From Burkholderiales bacterium GJ-E10 (lineage in GTDB: Bacteria; Pseudomonadota; Gammaproteobacteria; Burkholderiales; Burkholderiaceae_F), in assembly GCA_000828975.1 (NCBI GenBank), contig AP014683.1:2995700-3059699 (forward strand): 64,000 nucleotides of DNA. The letters run 5' to 3'. Positions within the stretch are counted from its first letter, which is position 1. Each line of letters begins with the position of its first letter. The notes beneath the pieces were generated by a model. That model did not search any database, had not been told where the DNA came from, and was given only the letters and a program-made list of their open reading frames with translations. Positions 1 through 8,641 of this stretch are shown here, piece by piece. A program made the position numbers and the translations under genes.

Positions 1-1
1 G

Positions 2-760
2 GGCGGCGAACTCGCACTCGTCCGTACCTCGAGCGCCGGCAGCCTGTTCCGGCTTCGTCTGCACCTGCGCGAGGTGAACGATCCCGGCGTGCGAACGCCG
101 GTGCCGCATTGCACCGGCGGCTATCTGGGTCCCCGCAAATCCCTCCTGGTTGTCGATGATCAGCCGGAACAGCGCCAGATGTTGGCTGGAATGCTGGCCC
201 AGATGGGGTTCGAAGTGCGCGAGGCCGCGAGCGGCAACGAATGCATCGACGTTCTTTCCTCGGTTCCGCTGCCCGACGCCGTGCTGCTGGACATCACGAT
301 GGACGACATGGACGGATGGGAAACCGCGAAGCGGGTGCGAGGCGCCGGCAACGAAACGCCGATCATCATCGTCTCGGCGAACATTTTCGAGAATCAGCCG
401 CCGCGGCTGCGCGCAGCCGGCTGCCAGGCCTTTGTCGGCAAGCCGGTGATCGAATCGGAATTGATGCAGACGCTGCAGCGCGTTCTGCAACTCGAATTTC
501 TCTCGTCGGCTCCGCCGCGGATCGCCGATCGGGAGGAATTCGTGGCGGCAAGATCGCCGATCCGCCTGCCGGACGGGTTCCATGAGCGCGCGCTGCAGGA
601 GTTGCGCATGGGGCATGTGAGCGGTCTTCTGACGGTCCTCGAGGAGTTGCAGGGCGCGCACCCCGAGTTCGCGGCCGCCTGCGCGGACATGTCCCGACTC
701 TCGAGTCGGCTGGAACTCGAGCAGATCGAGCGAATCCTTGGGGAATGCGGTCATGATTAA
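2..760 (+). CDS. Hybrid sensor histidine kinase, C-terminal part (cut by window start)
   Basis: The reading frame is open from base 2. It begins with a glycine-rich G-S-L-F-type segment ending in RLRLHL, which looks like the last box of a histidine-kinase ATPase domain. A receiver domain follows, with the acidic pair in VVDDQ, the phospho-acceptor Asp in VLLDIT and the Lys in VGKPV. The tail of about 90 residues is helical and of unknown role. A GTG at 74 could start a free-standing receiver, but the kinase-like sequence upstream in the same frame argues for a longer protein. The stop overlaps the next gene's start (ATGATTAA), so the pair should be co-translated. By position it probably senses a signal tied to amide or urea use; that is inference. 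Confidence 0.75.
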   Translation, partial: GGELALVRTSSAGSLFRLRLHLREVNDPGVRTPVPHCTGGYLGPRKSLLVVDDQPEQRQMLAGMLAQMGFEVREAASGNECIDVLSSVPLPDAVLLDITMDDMDGWETAKRVRGAGNETPIIIVSANIFENQPPRLRAAGCQAFVGKPVIESELMQTLQRVLQLEFLSSAPPRIADREEFVAARSPIRLPDGFHERALQELRMGHVSGLLTVLEELQGAHPEFAAACADMSRLSSRLELEQIERILGECGHD

Positions 761-1721
761 AGACATCCTGCGCGCGGGGTCGGCAGCAGAGCAGCCAGTG
801 GTCCTGGTCGTCGACGACGATCTGAACAGTCTTGCCATGCTCTACCGCATGCTGGAGGAGGCCGGCTACGTCGTCCTGGTCGCCGGAGACGGGGAAACGG
901 CCATCAGAAGGCTCAACCACATCGTTCCCGATGCGATCCTGCTCGATGCCATCATGCCGGGCCTTTCCGGGTTCGAGACCTGCGAGCGGATCAAGAGCAT
1001 CCCGGCCTTGATCGATGTTCCGGTCCTCTTCATGACCGGCCTTTCCGATACCGAATCGGTGGTTCGCGGCTTCGATCGAGGGGGCGTGGATTACGTCGTC
1101 AAGCCCGTCCGCGAGCCCGAAATTCTCGCGCGGCTGCAGACGCACATTCGCAACGCAAAGATCACGACCTTCGCCCGCAACGCCGTCGACGTGGCATCGT
1201 TGGGGGTCGCGTTGATCGAACCGTCCGGAAGGGTGGCATGGCGATCGTCGAAGGCGACCGCATGGCTTGGAAGACTGTCGCCGGCCGGCGATGTCGATCG
1301 GATTCCGCCCCCGTTGATGTCGCTGATCGAGGAATCGAACGCGAGCACGAGGAAGGTGGCGCACGGAAGCGGCGGCGAGTCGTACGTCGTGACCAAACTG
1401 GGCACGACCGGGATGGGGGAAACGATGCTGCTCATCGAGCGCCAGGTCGTCAACGCCAACGCCGTCCAGCGCCTGGAAAGCGCCGCACTGACGCAGCGCG
1501 AGACCGAAGTGTTGTCGTGGCTTTCCAAGGGAAAGACGAATCGCGACATCGGCGACATCCTGGGGTTGAGTCCGAGGACGGTCAACAAGCATCTGGAGAA
1601 CATATTCAAGAAGCTCGGTGTGGAAACCAGGACGGCGGCTGCGGCGCTCGGGGTCGCAGGCCTCGACGCCGCCGAGAGCGCGGCCTCGGCGCGACCGGCC
1701 CATTCGTCGGGCACCGAATGA
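753..1721 (+). CDS. Two-component response regulator, receiver plus LuxR-type HTH
   Basis: 322 residues from the ATG at 753, which overlaps the kinase stop; a TTG at 738 is less likely. Residues 15-130 form a receiver domain with the acidic cluster near 21-23, phospho-acceptor Asp65 in LLDAIMPG, a Thr in LFMTG and the Lys of VVKPV. Residues about 140-235 are a PAS-like linker. Residues 245-305 are a LuxR/FixJ helix-turn-helix (LTQRETEVLSWLSKGKTNRD, then TVNKHLENIFKKLGV). It is the evident partner of the preceding hybrid kinase. A likely target is the porin promoter at 2486-2534, where four phased TACGT elements lie. Two-component systems of this type are known beside short-amide/urea porin and transporter genes, but the signal here is not known. 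Confidence 0.9.
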   Translation: MIKDILRAGSAAEQPVVLVVDDDLNSLAMLYRMLEEAGYVVLVAGDGETAIRRLNHIVPDAILLDAIMPGLSGFETCERIKSIPALIDVPVLFMTGLSDTESVVRGFDRGGVDYVVKPVREPEILARLQTHIRNAKITTFARNAVDVASLGVALIEPSGRVAWRSSKATAWLGRLSPAGDVDRIPPPLMSLIEESNASTRKVAHGSGGESYVVTKLGTTGMGETMLLIERQVVNANAVQRLESAALTQRETEVLSWLSKGKTNRDIGDILGLSPRTVNKHLENIFKKLGVETRTAAAALGVAGLDAAESAASARPAHSSGTE

Positions 1722-1860
1722 AATGGGTGCGCGTCGAGACCCGCGGATTTCCGGCATGACGTGGCAGGCGCGCCCCGCGACGGCGCGACCTGCAACCTTT
1801 TTCGAATCGTCGCTGTCCAATCGACCATCGCATTGACACATGGATACCGCGGGGTGCCGC

Positions 1861-2454
1861 ATGTCATCTCAATCGCCCGTGTTGATGGTCGGCATCGACG
1901 GCCCGATCGGTTCGGGGAAGACGACGTTGATCGATGCGATTTGCCGGCGACTTCGAAGCCGTTGCGAGATCGCGGTCATCGCCAACGACGCATTCACGGT
2001 TGAGGATGCCGCGTTTCTGGTTCGTGGCGAAACCCTGTCCGCGGAGCGGATCCGCGGCGTCCGGACGCGGGGCGCATCCCATGTCGCGATGAATCTGTCG
2101 GCGATCGACGACTTGAAACGGACGATACCGGGTCTCGAGGTGATCCTCGTCGAAAGCGACGGCGACAATTTGTCCGCCCGGTTCAGCTCCGCGCTGTTCC
2201 ACTTGACGATCTACGTCGTTGACGTGGCCGCGGGGGACCGGCTTCCCCGAAAGGGTGGGGCCGGGATCGCACGGTCCGATCTGCTGGTCGTCAACAAGAT
2301 GGACCTCGCTCCATACGTCGGCGTATCGCTGAGCGTGATGGAGCAGGAAATCCGCAAGGTGCGCGGCCCGCTTCCGTATGCCTTTACGAATCTGAAAACC
2401 GGCAACGGCATCGAGCGCGTCGTCGAAACCATCCAGGCACGCAAGAGCGCGTGA
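1861..2454 (+). CDS. UreG-like SIMIBI GTPase paralogue with altered metal site
   Basis: 197 residues from the ATG at 1861, which has a G-rich ribosome-site candidate; an in-frame ATG at 1840 gives 204. The protein aligns by eye along its length with the genuine UreG at 3951-4631. It has the P-loop GPIGSGKTT, a ND..T.ED segment, ESDGDNL in place of ESGGDNL, VVNKMDLAPYVG as the guanine-specificity motif, and a similar ending (TNLKTG.G). The Cys-Pro-His that binds nickel in UreG is Ala-Ser-His here, so the cysteine is missing. It sits between the two-component regulator and the porin, not in the urease operon. It may be a GTPase switch for the regulator, a chaperone for another metal or enzyme, or a decaying duplicate. 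The G domain looks intact, which speaks against decay. Confidence 0.85.
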   Translation: MSSQSPVLMVGIDGPIGSGKTTLIDAICRRLRSRCEIAVIANDAFTVEDAAFLVRGETLSAERIRGVRTRGASHVAMNLSAIDDLKRTIPGLEVILVESDGDNLSARFSSALFHLTIYVVDVAAGDRLPRKGGAGIARSDLLVVNKMDLAPYVGVSLSVMEQEIRKVRGPLPYAFTNLKTGNGIERVVETIQARKSA

Positions 2455-2485
2455 TCTGACGGCCAGTCGGCCGGTTCTTCGGAAC

Positions 2486-2534
2486 TACGTCCATTTACGT
2501 ATGGGCGTACGTCATCCGCCTTCTGTTCCTACGT
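2486..2534 (+). promoter_or_regulatory. Four helically phased TACGT elements upstream of the porin gene
   Basis: TACGT occurs at 2486-2490, 2496-2500, 2508-2512 and 2530-2534, with start-to-start spacings of 10, 12 and 22 bases. The sites therefore fall on nearly the same face of the helix. They lie about 150-200 bases before the porin start and downstream of a LuxR-type response regulator gene, so this is a plausible operator array for that regulator. The match to a particular regulator is inference. Confidence 0.5.
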
Positions 2535-2684
2535 GAACCCCGTCGGTAGTGTCTGAAACGAAGCCGCCCGCAGGAAATGGTGTCGCAGCAGGGGTTTGTG
2601 CCTCGCCATGGACTTCCCGAAGTCTTCTGCTTCGCGAGCGGTTGTGGGTTTCATCCGGCAAATATCGAAAGAGGAACAGAGGAA

Positions 2685-3785
2685 ATGAAATACCGTTCAC
2701 GGAACCGAAGATCTGTGGAAAAGCTCGCTTTGGCGGTGATGATGTCGAGCGCGCTATTCGAAGCCCGGGCGGGAGATGTGGCGCTCCCCCCCATTTCAAT
2801 CGGCGCCGGGGTTCAGGCCGACTTTCAGAATCAGAATGCGCAGGCGGCCGGCACCACCGCCAGCGTCAATCGGTTCAACCTCGACAGCATGCGGCTGTAC
2901 ATGAACGGCAACGTGACGAACACGGCACAGATGACGTTCAACACCGAGTACACGACGAGCAATTCGGTGCAGGTGCTCGATGCGATCGCACGCTTCGAAT
3001 ATTCCGACCATCTCCATATCTGGGCCGGCCGCTTCCTGCCGCCGAGCGATCGTGCGAATCTCTACGGACCGTACTATGCGAACGACTGGTTTCCCTACAG
3101 CGACGGTGTGGCGGATCCGTACCCGTCGGTCTATGACGGGCGCGACAACGGCGTCGCCTATTGGGGCCAGTTCGGGAGGGTGAAGGTGTCGGCCGGTCTG
3201 TTTGACGGTGCGACGGCGACGCCGCAGACCGCCACGTTTGCCGGAAACAAGAAACTCCTGAGCGCGTTTCGCGTGATGGTCGACTTATGGGATCCGGAGC
3301 CCGGCTACTACCTCAACGGCACCTACTACGGCAAGAAGAATATCCTTGCCTTGGGACTTGCCGGCCAGCACCAGACCAGCGGGGCGGCCTTGGGAGGGAC
3401 GACCGGCGGAACCATCTATAGCCTCGACGGTTTGCTGGATCGGAAGATCGGGAATCTGGGCGTCGTGACCCTCGAGTCCGAGTACGAGCGCGACACCGGG
3501 ATCCTGAATCACAGCCACGGCTGGTATGCGTTGGCCGCCTACCTCTTCCCCAAGCGGATCGGCATCGGTCGAATCCAGGCGCTCGCCAAGATCAGCGACA
3601 AGAACGTCTCTTCCGGTGCGGTGGTGCCAACGGCTCCGGCGCGATCCAAGGAACTCGACCTGAATTACGTGATCGACGACTTCAACGAGCGGGTCGGCTT
3701 CTACTATCTTGACCAGACGTTGATGGCCACTTCGCTGCCGTCGGCGAAGATATACGGCATCAAGGTGCAGTATCAGATGTTCTGA
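2685..3785 (+). CDS. Outer-membrane porin, FmdC-like (amide/urea uptake)
   Basis: 366 residues from the ATG at 2685, preceded by a GAGGAACAGAGGAA ribosome site. A signal peptide ends near ARAGD (residues about 1-30). The mature part alternates polar and hydrophobic residues, is rich in Tyr, Asn and Gly, and ends in Phe (VQYQMF), as outer-membrane barrels do. Segments such as RLYMNGNV, HLHIWAGRFLPPSDR and NEYTT-like strands resemble phosphate-selective/FmdC-type porins. FmdC porins of methylotrophs admit short amides and urea, and the position between the two-component system and the urease operon fits that role. Substrate specificity is inferred from context only. The gene converges on ureG. 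Confidence 0.8.
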   Translation: MKYRSRNRRSVEKLALAVMMSSALFEARAGDVALPPISIGAGVQADFQNQNAQAAGTTASVNRFNLDSMRLYMNGNVTNTAQMTFNTEYTTSNSVQVLDAIARFEYSDHLHIWAGRFLPPSDRANLYGPYYANDWFPYSDGVADPYPSVYDGRDNGVAYWGQFGRVKVSAGLFDGATATPQTATFAGNKKLLSAFRVMVDLWDPEPGYYLNGTYYGKKNILALGLAGQHQTSGAALGGTTGGTIYSLDGLLDRKIGNLGVVTLESEYERDTGILNHSHGWYALAAYLFPKRIGIGRIQALAKISDKNVSSGAVVPTAPARSKELDLNYVIDDFNERVGFYYLDQTLMATSLPSAKIYGIKVQYQMF

Positions 3786-3950
3786 CGAGATCGCTGGAAG
3801 ACGGATTCCCGCGTCGCGACAGGCCGGAGACGGCGCACGCGTTGCGGGAATTCGGAAAACGGAATCGGCGAGCGATGGCGGGAGGACGCGACGTCGATGC
3901 CGCCGCCGATGTGTGCGACAGAGTCGTTCGGGTTTCGCCGTTCGGGTTCC

Positions 3951-4631
3951 TCAGCGGGGCGACGTAAGCAACCCTCGGGTTTCGATGAACGTCACCACCG
4001 TGTCGAGGCCGGCGAGGGTTTTCAGGTTCGTCAGCGCGTATGGCTTGTCCCGGCGCATCCGCTCGGTGTCGGCGCGCATCACCGCCAGGTCGGCGCCGAC
4101 ATATGGGGCGAGGTCGATCTTGTTGATGACGAACAGGTCGCTTTTGGTGATGCCGGGTCCGCCCTTCCGCGGAATCTTTTCCCCTCCTGCGACGTCGATC
4201 ACGTAAATCGTCAGGTCCGAGAGTTCCGGGCTGAAGGTGGCCGCGAGGTTGTCCCCGCCCGACTCGATGAAGACGACATCGGCCTCCGGGAACCGGGCCA
4301 GCATGCGGTCGATCGCCTCGAGGTTGATCGACGCGTCCTCGCGAATCGCGGTATGCGGGCACCCGCCGGTTTCCACGCCCATGATGCGCTCGGGCTCCAG
4401 GGCTCCGGCGACCGTGAGCAGGCGCTGGTCCTCCTTGGTGTAGATGTCGTTGGTGACCACGATGAGCTCGTACCGGGTGCGCATCGATTTGCACAGCATT
4501 TCGAGCAGCGTGGTTTTGCCCGATCCCACGGGGCCGCCGATCCCGACCCGCAGCGGCGGCATGCGCTTGCGTCGTCCGGGAATGGAATGCAGGAGCGGCG
4601 CGGGGGCGGAAAAATCGGATGGGGTCATCAT
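3951..4631 (-). CDS. ureG: Urease accessory GTPase UreG
   Basis: 226 residues. UreG hydrolyses GTP to drive nickel insertion into apo-urease, working with UreE, UreF and UreD in the cytoplasm. Visible features are the P-loop [19 protein letters not shown], the nickel-site Cys-Pro-His in [26 protein letters not shown] and the guanine motif [10 protein letters not shown]. The start at 4631 overlaps the ureF stop in an ATGA; the frame is open further upstream but that part lies within ureF. The first 40 residues are a Pro-rich extension before the conserved core. It is the last gene of the leftward ureABCEFG operon, and no clear terminator is seen before the convergent porin. Confidence 0.97.
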   Translation of the reverse strand: MMTPSDFSAPAPLLHSIPGRRKRMPPLRVGIGGPVGSGKTTLLEMLCKSMRTRYELIVVTNDIYTKEDQRLLTVAGALEPERIMGVETGGCPHTAIREDASINLEAIDRMLARFPEADVVFIESGGDNLAATFSPELSDLTIYVIDVAGGEKIPRKGGPGITKSDLFVINKIDLAPYVGADLAVMRADTERMRRDKPYALTNLKTLAGLDTVVTFIETRGLLTSPR

Positions 4632-5353
4632 GATCGGAACAGTCGGGAATATTGGGTTTCGTGACGGGCGCTGAGAATCGCGAGCATCGGCGAGAAGCTT
4701 TGCCATGCGTCGCGGTCGGGGGCGATGCGGAGCGCGTGCGCTACCGCCGCGGGAATCTCCGGCAGGAGGGCGTGGAGCAATCGCTGGCCCGCGGCCTGGC
4801 CCAGCGGCACCCCGCGCAGCGCCGCCTGCACTTGCGACTCGAGCCAGGAGAACGCCAGGCCGTATCCGGCGTGCATCGCGTCGAGTCCCATTGCGTGGGC
4901 GGCAAGGGCGAAGGCGAGCGGCCAGCTGAATTCGTCCTCACCGGCTTCGCGCGCAACGGCGAGTGCCGGATGCCTGGGATGCAGTTGCCGTACCCAAGCG
5001 AGCATGGAACGCCCCATCTGCCCGGTCTGGAGGCGCAGCTCGGCGGACTCGCGGGTGGCAAGTACCCAGGCCTGAATGGACCGCAATTCGGCGGCATCGC
5101 CGCGAACCCATGCCGCATGCGCGGCACAGCTCGCCGGCAGATCGCTGCGCGCCAGCGTGAGGTGGATCTGGCAACGCAACCATTCGCGGGCGTCGGGCTC
5201 GGACGCCACGATGCCGGATTCCACGGCGGCTTCGAGTCCCTCCGAATAGCTGAACGCACCCACCGGCAGCGCCGGAGAGGACAGCCACAAAAGCGGCAGC
5301 AGGGCTGCGTGGCGGGAAGGCGCTGCGACCTCAGGAGTGTCCGGGATCGTCAT
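4628..5353 (-). CDS. ureF: Urease accessory protein UreF
   Basis: 241 residues, all-helical. UreF bridges UreD and UreG in the nickel-insertion complex and gates the GTPase. The diagnostic N-terminal segment [20 protein letters not shown] is present, as is the C-terminal region around [21 protein letters not shown]. The chosen ATG at 5353 lies 22 bases inside ureE; a frame extension upstream to 5422 would read through the His-rich ureE tail and is unlikely to be translated. The stop overlaps the ureG start (ATGA), so translation of the two is coupled. Confidence 0.96.
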   Translation of the reverse strand: MTIPDTPEVAAPSRHAALLPLLWLSSPALPVGAFSYSEGLEAAVESGIVASEPDAREWLRCQIHLTLARSDLPASCAAHAAWVRGDAAELRSIQAWVLATRESAELRLQTGQMGRSMLAWVRQLHPRHPALAVAREAGEDEFSWPLAFALAAHAMGLDAMHAGYGLAFSWLESQVQAALRGVPLGQAAGQRLLHALLPEIPAAVAHALRIAPDRDAWQSFSPMLAILSARHETQYSRLFRS

Positions 5354-5843
5354 GATCGGGATGGTCGCCGTGATCGGCGTGCCTGTGCCCGGAGGGGGCA
5401 TACGCGCCCGCTTCCGGCTCAAAGGGCGCAGCGACTTCGGTGACCGTCAATCCCATCCGCGCCAGCATCGTCGAGAGAACCGGGTCGGGCTCGATATGCA
5501 GGAAATCGCTCTGCACTTCGAGCTGCACGTGGCGGTTGCCGAGATGATAGGCGGCGCGCATGAGGTCGGAGTGTCCCCCGCGCATTCCGTCGATCCGGAT
5601 CCGTAACAGGGGTTGTAGTGCCGCCTCGACCAGGATGCGGGAGCCATCCTCCGCAACCAGGGTGTCGCCGCCGCGCAGAACGGTGCCGCGCGGGAGGACC
5701 ACCGCGATGCGGCGATCTGCGCTGTCCCGGGCATCGAAGCGGCTTTTGCAGCGGGTGTCCCAGTCGAGGCGCACGCGCGTTCCGCCGCTGTTGGATGGGG
5801 CGGGAGCGGTCGCTGCCGGAATGTGTCGGTTGACGATCAGCAT
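5331..5843 (-). CDS. ureE: Urease nickel metallochaperone UreE
   Basis: 170 residues. UreE delivers Ni2+ to the UreG/UreF/UreD complex. The N-terminal domain (to about residue 80) is the beta-rich peptide-binding part. The C-terminal domain contains the conserved HLGNRHVQL and the usual SDFLHIEPD-type segment. It ends in a short His/Asp-rich tail (about nine His in the last 20 residues) able to bind extra nickel. It follows ureC after 26 bases and its 3' end overlaps ureF. Confidence 0.96.
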   Translation of the reverse strand: MLIVNRHIPAATAPAPSNSGGTRVRLDWDTRCKSRFDARDSADRRIAVVLPRGTVLRGGDTLVAEDGSRILVEAALQPLLRIRIDGMRGGHSDLMRAAYHLGNRHVQLEVQSDFLHIEPDPVLSTMLARMGLTVTEVAAPFEPEAGAYAPSGHRHADHGDHPDHDDPGHS

Positions 5844-5869
5844 GAGGGGAAGGCGGTCGTGGGGGAGGG

Positions 5870-7609
5870 TCAGAAAAGGAAATATCGCTGTGCCATCGGA
5901 AGGGATGACGCCGGCTCGCAGGTCAGCAATGCTCCGTCCGCGCGAATTTCATAGGTCTGCGGGTCGATCTCCATCTTCGGGGCATAGCCGTTATGGATCA
6001 GGTCCGCCTTTTTCACGCTGCGGCAGCGCGAAACCACCGCCAGGCGCTTGCGGAGTTGCAGGCGCTCGCCGATGCCATGCGCCATCCCGGCGCCGGACAG
6101 GAAGGTCAGCGCCGTGGCGGCGACGGCGCCGCCGAAGGCGCCGAACATCGGGCGGAAGTGGACCGGCTGCGGCGTGGGAATGGACGCGTTCGCGTCTCCC
6201 ATCAGCGCCGCGGCGATGAATCCGCCCTTGATCACCAGGCTCGGCTTGACCCCGAAATACGCGGGGCGCCACAACACGAGATCCGCCCACTTTCCGACTT
6301 CGATCGATCCGACCTCATGGGCGATGCCATGCGCGAGGGCCGGGTTGATCGAGTACTTCGCGACATACCGCTTGACGCGGAAGTTGTCGTTGCGGCTGGA
6401 GTGCTGCGCCCCGACCGGATCGGGAGGGGCAAGCCAGCCGCGCTGAACCTTCATCTTGTGCGCGGTCTGCCAGGTCCGCAGGATCACTTCCCCGACCCGC
6501 CCCATCGCCTGACTGTCGCTCGACATGATGCTGATGGCGCCGAGATCGTGCAGGATGTCTTCCGCGGCGATGGTCTCGCGGCGGATCCGGCTTTCGGCGA
6601 AGGCCAGATCCTCGGCGATCGCCGGATCCAGGTGATGGCACACCATGAGCATGTCGAGATGCTCGTCGATCGTGTTGACCGTGAACGGTCGGGTCGGGTT
6701 GGTGGAAGACGGCAGCACATTGGCTTCTCCCACGACCTTCAGGATGTCGGGAGCATGTCCGCCGCCGGCGCCTTCCGTATGAAAGGTGTGGATCGTGCGT
6801 CCTCGGAACGCCGCGATCGTATCTTCGACGAAGCCGCTCTCATTGAGCGTGTCGGTATGGATGGCGACTTGAATGTCGGCGTCCTCGGCCGCCGAGAGGC
6901 AGCAGTCGATCGCTGCCGGCGTCGTTCCCCAATCCTCGTGCAGCTTGAGGCCGATCGCCCCGGCATCGATCTGTTCTCGCAGCGGCTCGGCCCGGCTCGA
7001 ATTGCCTTTTCCGAAAAATCCCAGGTTCATCGGGAATGCCTCGGCTGCCTGAAGCATGCGGGCGATTCCCTCCGGACCCGGAGTGCAGGTCGTCGCATTG
7101 GTTCCGGTCGCCGGACCGGTGCCGCCCCCGAGCATGGTCGTGACGCCGCTCATCAGAGCTTCTTCGATCTGCTGGGGACAGATGAAATGGATGTGGCTGT
7201 CGATCGCCCCCGGCGTCAGGATCATTCCTTCGCCGGCGATGATCTCCGTGCCCGGCCCGATCACGATGTCGACCCCTGGTTGGACGTTCGGGTTTCCGGC
7301 TTTGCCGATTGCGGCGATGCGCTGCCCCCGGATTCCGACGTCGGCCTTCACGATGCCCCAGTGATCGAGGATCAGCGCGTTCGTGATCACGACGTCCATC
7401 GCCCCTTCGGCGCGGGTGGCCTGGCTCTGGCCCATGCCATCGCGGATAGTCTTGCCGCCGCCAAACTTCACTTCTTCGCCGTAGCCGCCGGCCCGCAGCG
7501 TGAAATCATCCTCCACCTCGATGAGCAGTTCCGTATCCGCGAGGCGCACGCGGTCGCCGATGGTTGGACCGAACATCTCGGCATACGCGCGACGGGAAAG
7601 GGTGGGCAT
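5870..7609 (-). CDS. ureC: Urease subunit alpha
   Basis: 579 residues, full length for a catalytic urease subunit, which hydrolyses urea to ammonia and carbamate at a di-nickel site. Seen in order: [12 protein letters not shown] near the N-terminus; the nickel ligands in [10 protein letters not shown]; the Lys to be carbamylated in GLKLHEDWG; His ligands in [12 protein letters not shown] and [14 protein letters not shown]; the flap cysteine/histidine segment MVCHHLDP; and [13 protein letters not shown]. All expected catalytic residues appear present, so the enzyme should be active. It follows ureB after 52 bases. Confidence 0.98.
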   Translation of the reverse strand: MPTLSRRAYAEMFGPTIGDRVRLADTELLIEVEDDFTLRAGGYGEEVKFGGGKTIRDGMGQSQATRAEGAMDVVITNALILDHWGIVKADVGIRGQRIAAIGKAGNPNVQPGVDIVIGPGTEIIAGEGMILTPGAIDSHIHFICPQQIEEALMSGVTTMLGGGTGPATGTNATTCTPGPEGIARMLQAAEAFPMNLGFFGKGNSSRAEPLREQIDAGAIGLKLHEDWGTTPAAIDCCLSAAEDADIQVAIHTDTLNESGFVEDTIAAFRGRTIHTFHTEGAGGGHAPDILKVVGEANVLPSSTNPTRPFTVNTIDEHLDMLMVCHHLDPAIAEDLAFAESRIRRETIAAEDILHDLGAISIMSSDSQAMGRVGEVILRTWQTAHKMKVQRGWLAPPDPVGAQHSSRNDNFRVKRYVAKYSINPALAHGIAHEVGSIEVGKWADLVLWRPAYFGVKPSLVIKGGFIAAALMGDANASIPTPQPVHFRPMFGAFGGAVAATALTFLSGAGMAHGIGERLQLRKRLAVVSRCRSVKKADLIHNGYAPKMEIDPQTYEIRADGALLTCEPASSLPMAQRYFLF

Positions 7610-7661
7610 AAGGGGATCTCGGTGGAATGTCGGGATCTGCGGCGCGTCAAGCGCTATGGGG

Positions 7662-7967
7662 CTATGCGCCCGCGGCTTCGTTCTGGCGGAATCCGACGAC
7701 GAGCCTTGCGCCCGCGTACGGAATCAGCTCCACGGTGCGCTGCTGTCCCGGTTCGAATCGCACCGCGGTGCCGCTTGCGATGTTCAGACGCATGCACCGC
7801 GCAATCGCCCGATCGAACTGCAGCGCCGGGTTCGTCTCTGCGAAGTGATAGTGCGACCCCACCTGGATCGGCCGATCACCGGCGTTCTCGACCACCAGGC
7901 GCACCGACGGACGGCCTGGATTGAGGGGAATGTCATCGGGTTCGCAAAAAACCTCACCGGGAATCAT
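7662..7967 (-). CDS. ureB: Urease subunit beta
   Basis: 101 residues, the usual size for a stand-alone bacterial beta subunit. Typical motifs are MIPGE at the start, the [13 protein letters not shown] segment, FDR..A...[14 protein letters not shown] and a C-terminal GF.Q..AAG. It packs with the alpha and gamma subunits in the urease trimer. It lies 27 bases after ureA. Confidence 0.97.
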   Translation of the reverse strand: MIPGEVFCEPDDIPLNPGRPSVRLVVENAGDRPIQVGSHYHFAETNPALQFDRAIARCMRLNIASGTAVRFEPGQQRTVELIPYAGARLVVGFRQNEAAGA

Positions 7968-7994
7968 GTGGTCGTTGCCTGGCAGGAGGGGGAA

Positions 7995-8297
7995 TCAAAT
8001 GATCGGCTGGTGCACGGTCACGAGCTTGGTGCCGTCCGGAAAGGTGGCCTCCACCTGGATGTCCGGAATCAGCTCCGGCACGCCTTCCATCACCGATTCG
8101 CGGCCAAGGACCGTGCGCCCATAGCTCATCAGGTCGGCAACGCTGCGCCCGTCCCGCGCGCCCTCCAGCACGGCCGCGGTGATCAAGGCGGTGGCTTCCG
8201 GCAGATTGAGTTTCAGGCCTCGCGCCAAACGCCGTTCGGCCACCAGCGCCGCGGCGAATACAAGCAGCTTGTCCTTTTCTCGCGGAGAGAGATCCAT
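7995..8297 (-). CDS. ureA: Urease subunit gamma
   Basis: 100 residues, the standard length. It begins [12 protein letters not shown] and contains RR.ARGLKLN.PEA.A.I and the C-terminal VP.....[17 protein letters not shown]. The start is the ATG at 8297; the frame is open upstream to 8600 but that region is the control region shared with ureD. It is the first gene of the leftward structural operon, transcribed from the sigma-54-like promoter at 8375-8388. Confidence 0.97.
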   Translation of the reverse strand: MDLSPREKDKLLVFAAALVAERRLARGLKLNLPEATALITAAVLEGARDGRSVADLMSYGRTVLGRESVMEGVPELIPDIQVEATFPDGTKLVTVHQPII

Positions 8298-8374
8298 ATT
8301 GGCTGGGTGTGAGAGTCGTAATGGGAAATCGACCATGGACCGGATTGCCGGCACCACCGTTCCACCTACGATTC

Positions 8375-8388
8375 GCAAAAAACATGCC
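8375..8388 (-). promoter_or_regulatory. Sigma-54-type (-24/-12) promoter for ureABCEFG
   Basis: On the minus strand the bases read GGCATGTTTTTTGC, with GG and GC separated by exactly ten bases as required for RpoN promoters. It matches the consensus TGGCACG-N4-TTGC at all key positions except the leading T. The predicted start lies near 8363, giving a leader of about 65 bases to the ureA ATG. A matching promoter points the other way at 8596-8609. Confidence 0.65.
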
Positions 8389-8397
8389 CGGAGCACT

Positions 8398-8412
8398 GGA
8401 GAACAGTTCTCC
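8398..8412. promoter_or_regulatory. Perfect 15-bp dyad GGAGAAC-A-GTTCTCC
   Basis: Seven-base arms are separated by one base and are perfectly complementary. The dyad lies about ten bases upstream of the -24 element of the ureA promoter. It could bind a repressor or an accessory regulator; the protein is not identifiable from sequence. Confidence 0.4.
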
Positions 8413-8462
8413 CGACGCGCTCCCACTGCGCACAGGATTTCCCATGCGCGCGTGCTGCGATC

Positions 8463-8512
8463 GCACCGATCGAGTGCGCCCGCTCGGTACGGAACTGCAC
8501 CGGCGTGGGTCA
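8463..8512. promoter_or_regulatory. Two NtrC-like enhancer dyads between ureA and ureD
   Basis: GCAC-N7-GTGC at 8463-8477 fits the NtrC core pattern with perfect outer arms. A second site at 8496-8512 (TGCACC-N5-GGGTCA) matches TGCACC-N5-GGTGCA at 10 of 12 fixed positions. Their centres are about 34 bases apart, close to three helical turns, as in classical tandem NtrC enhancers. They sit about 75-135 bases from both sigma-54-like promoters, so one enhancer could serve both. Confidence 0.5.
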
Positions 8513-8595
8513 CCGGGGCAGGCGTGGCGTCGACCGTGGACGAGGCGGCCCCGGATCGCGGCGGTGGACCGGAACGCCGGTTTCGATGCCGGCCT

Positions 8596-8609
8596 GGCAT
8601 GTGTCTTGC
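8596..8609 (+). promoter_or_regulatory. Sigma-54-type (-24/-12) promoter for ureD
   Basis: The plus strand reads CTGGCATGTGTCTTGCG around this site: TGGCA, then TTGC, with exactly ten bases between GG (8596-8597) and GC (8608-8609). This is a near-consensus RpoN promoter. The expected transcript start is near 8621, leaving a short leader of about 20 bases to the ureD ATG at 8642. Confidence 0.7.
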
Positions 8610-8641
8610 GCCGGCGTTCCGGAAACACTCTTCTTCCTGGC

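Noticed and set aside
3786-3950. Possible terminator between the porin and ureG
   Set aside because: TTCCCGC and GCGGGAA arms are about 30 bases apart with a poor stem and no T tract; too weak to list.
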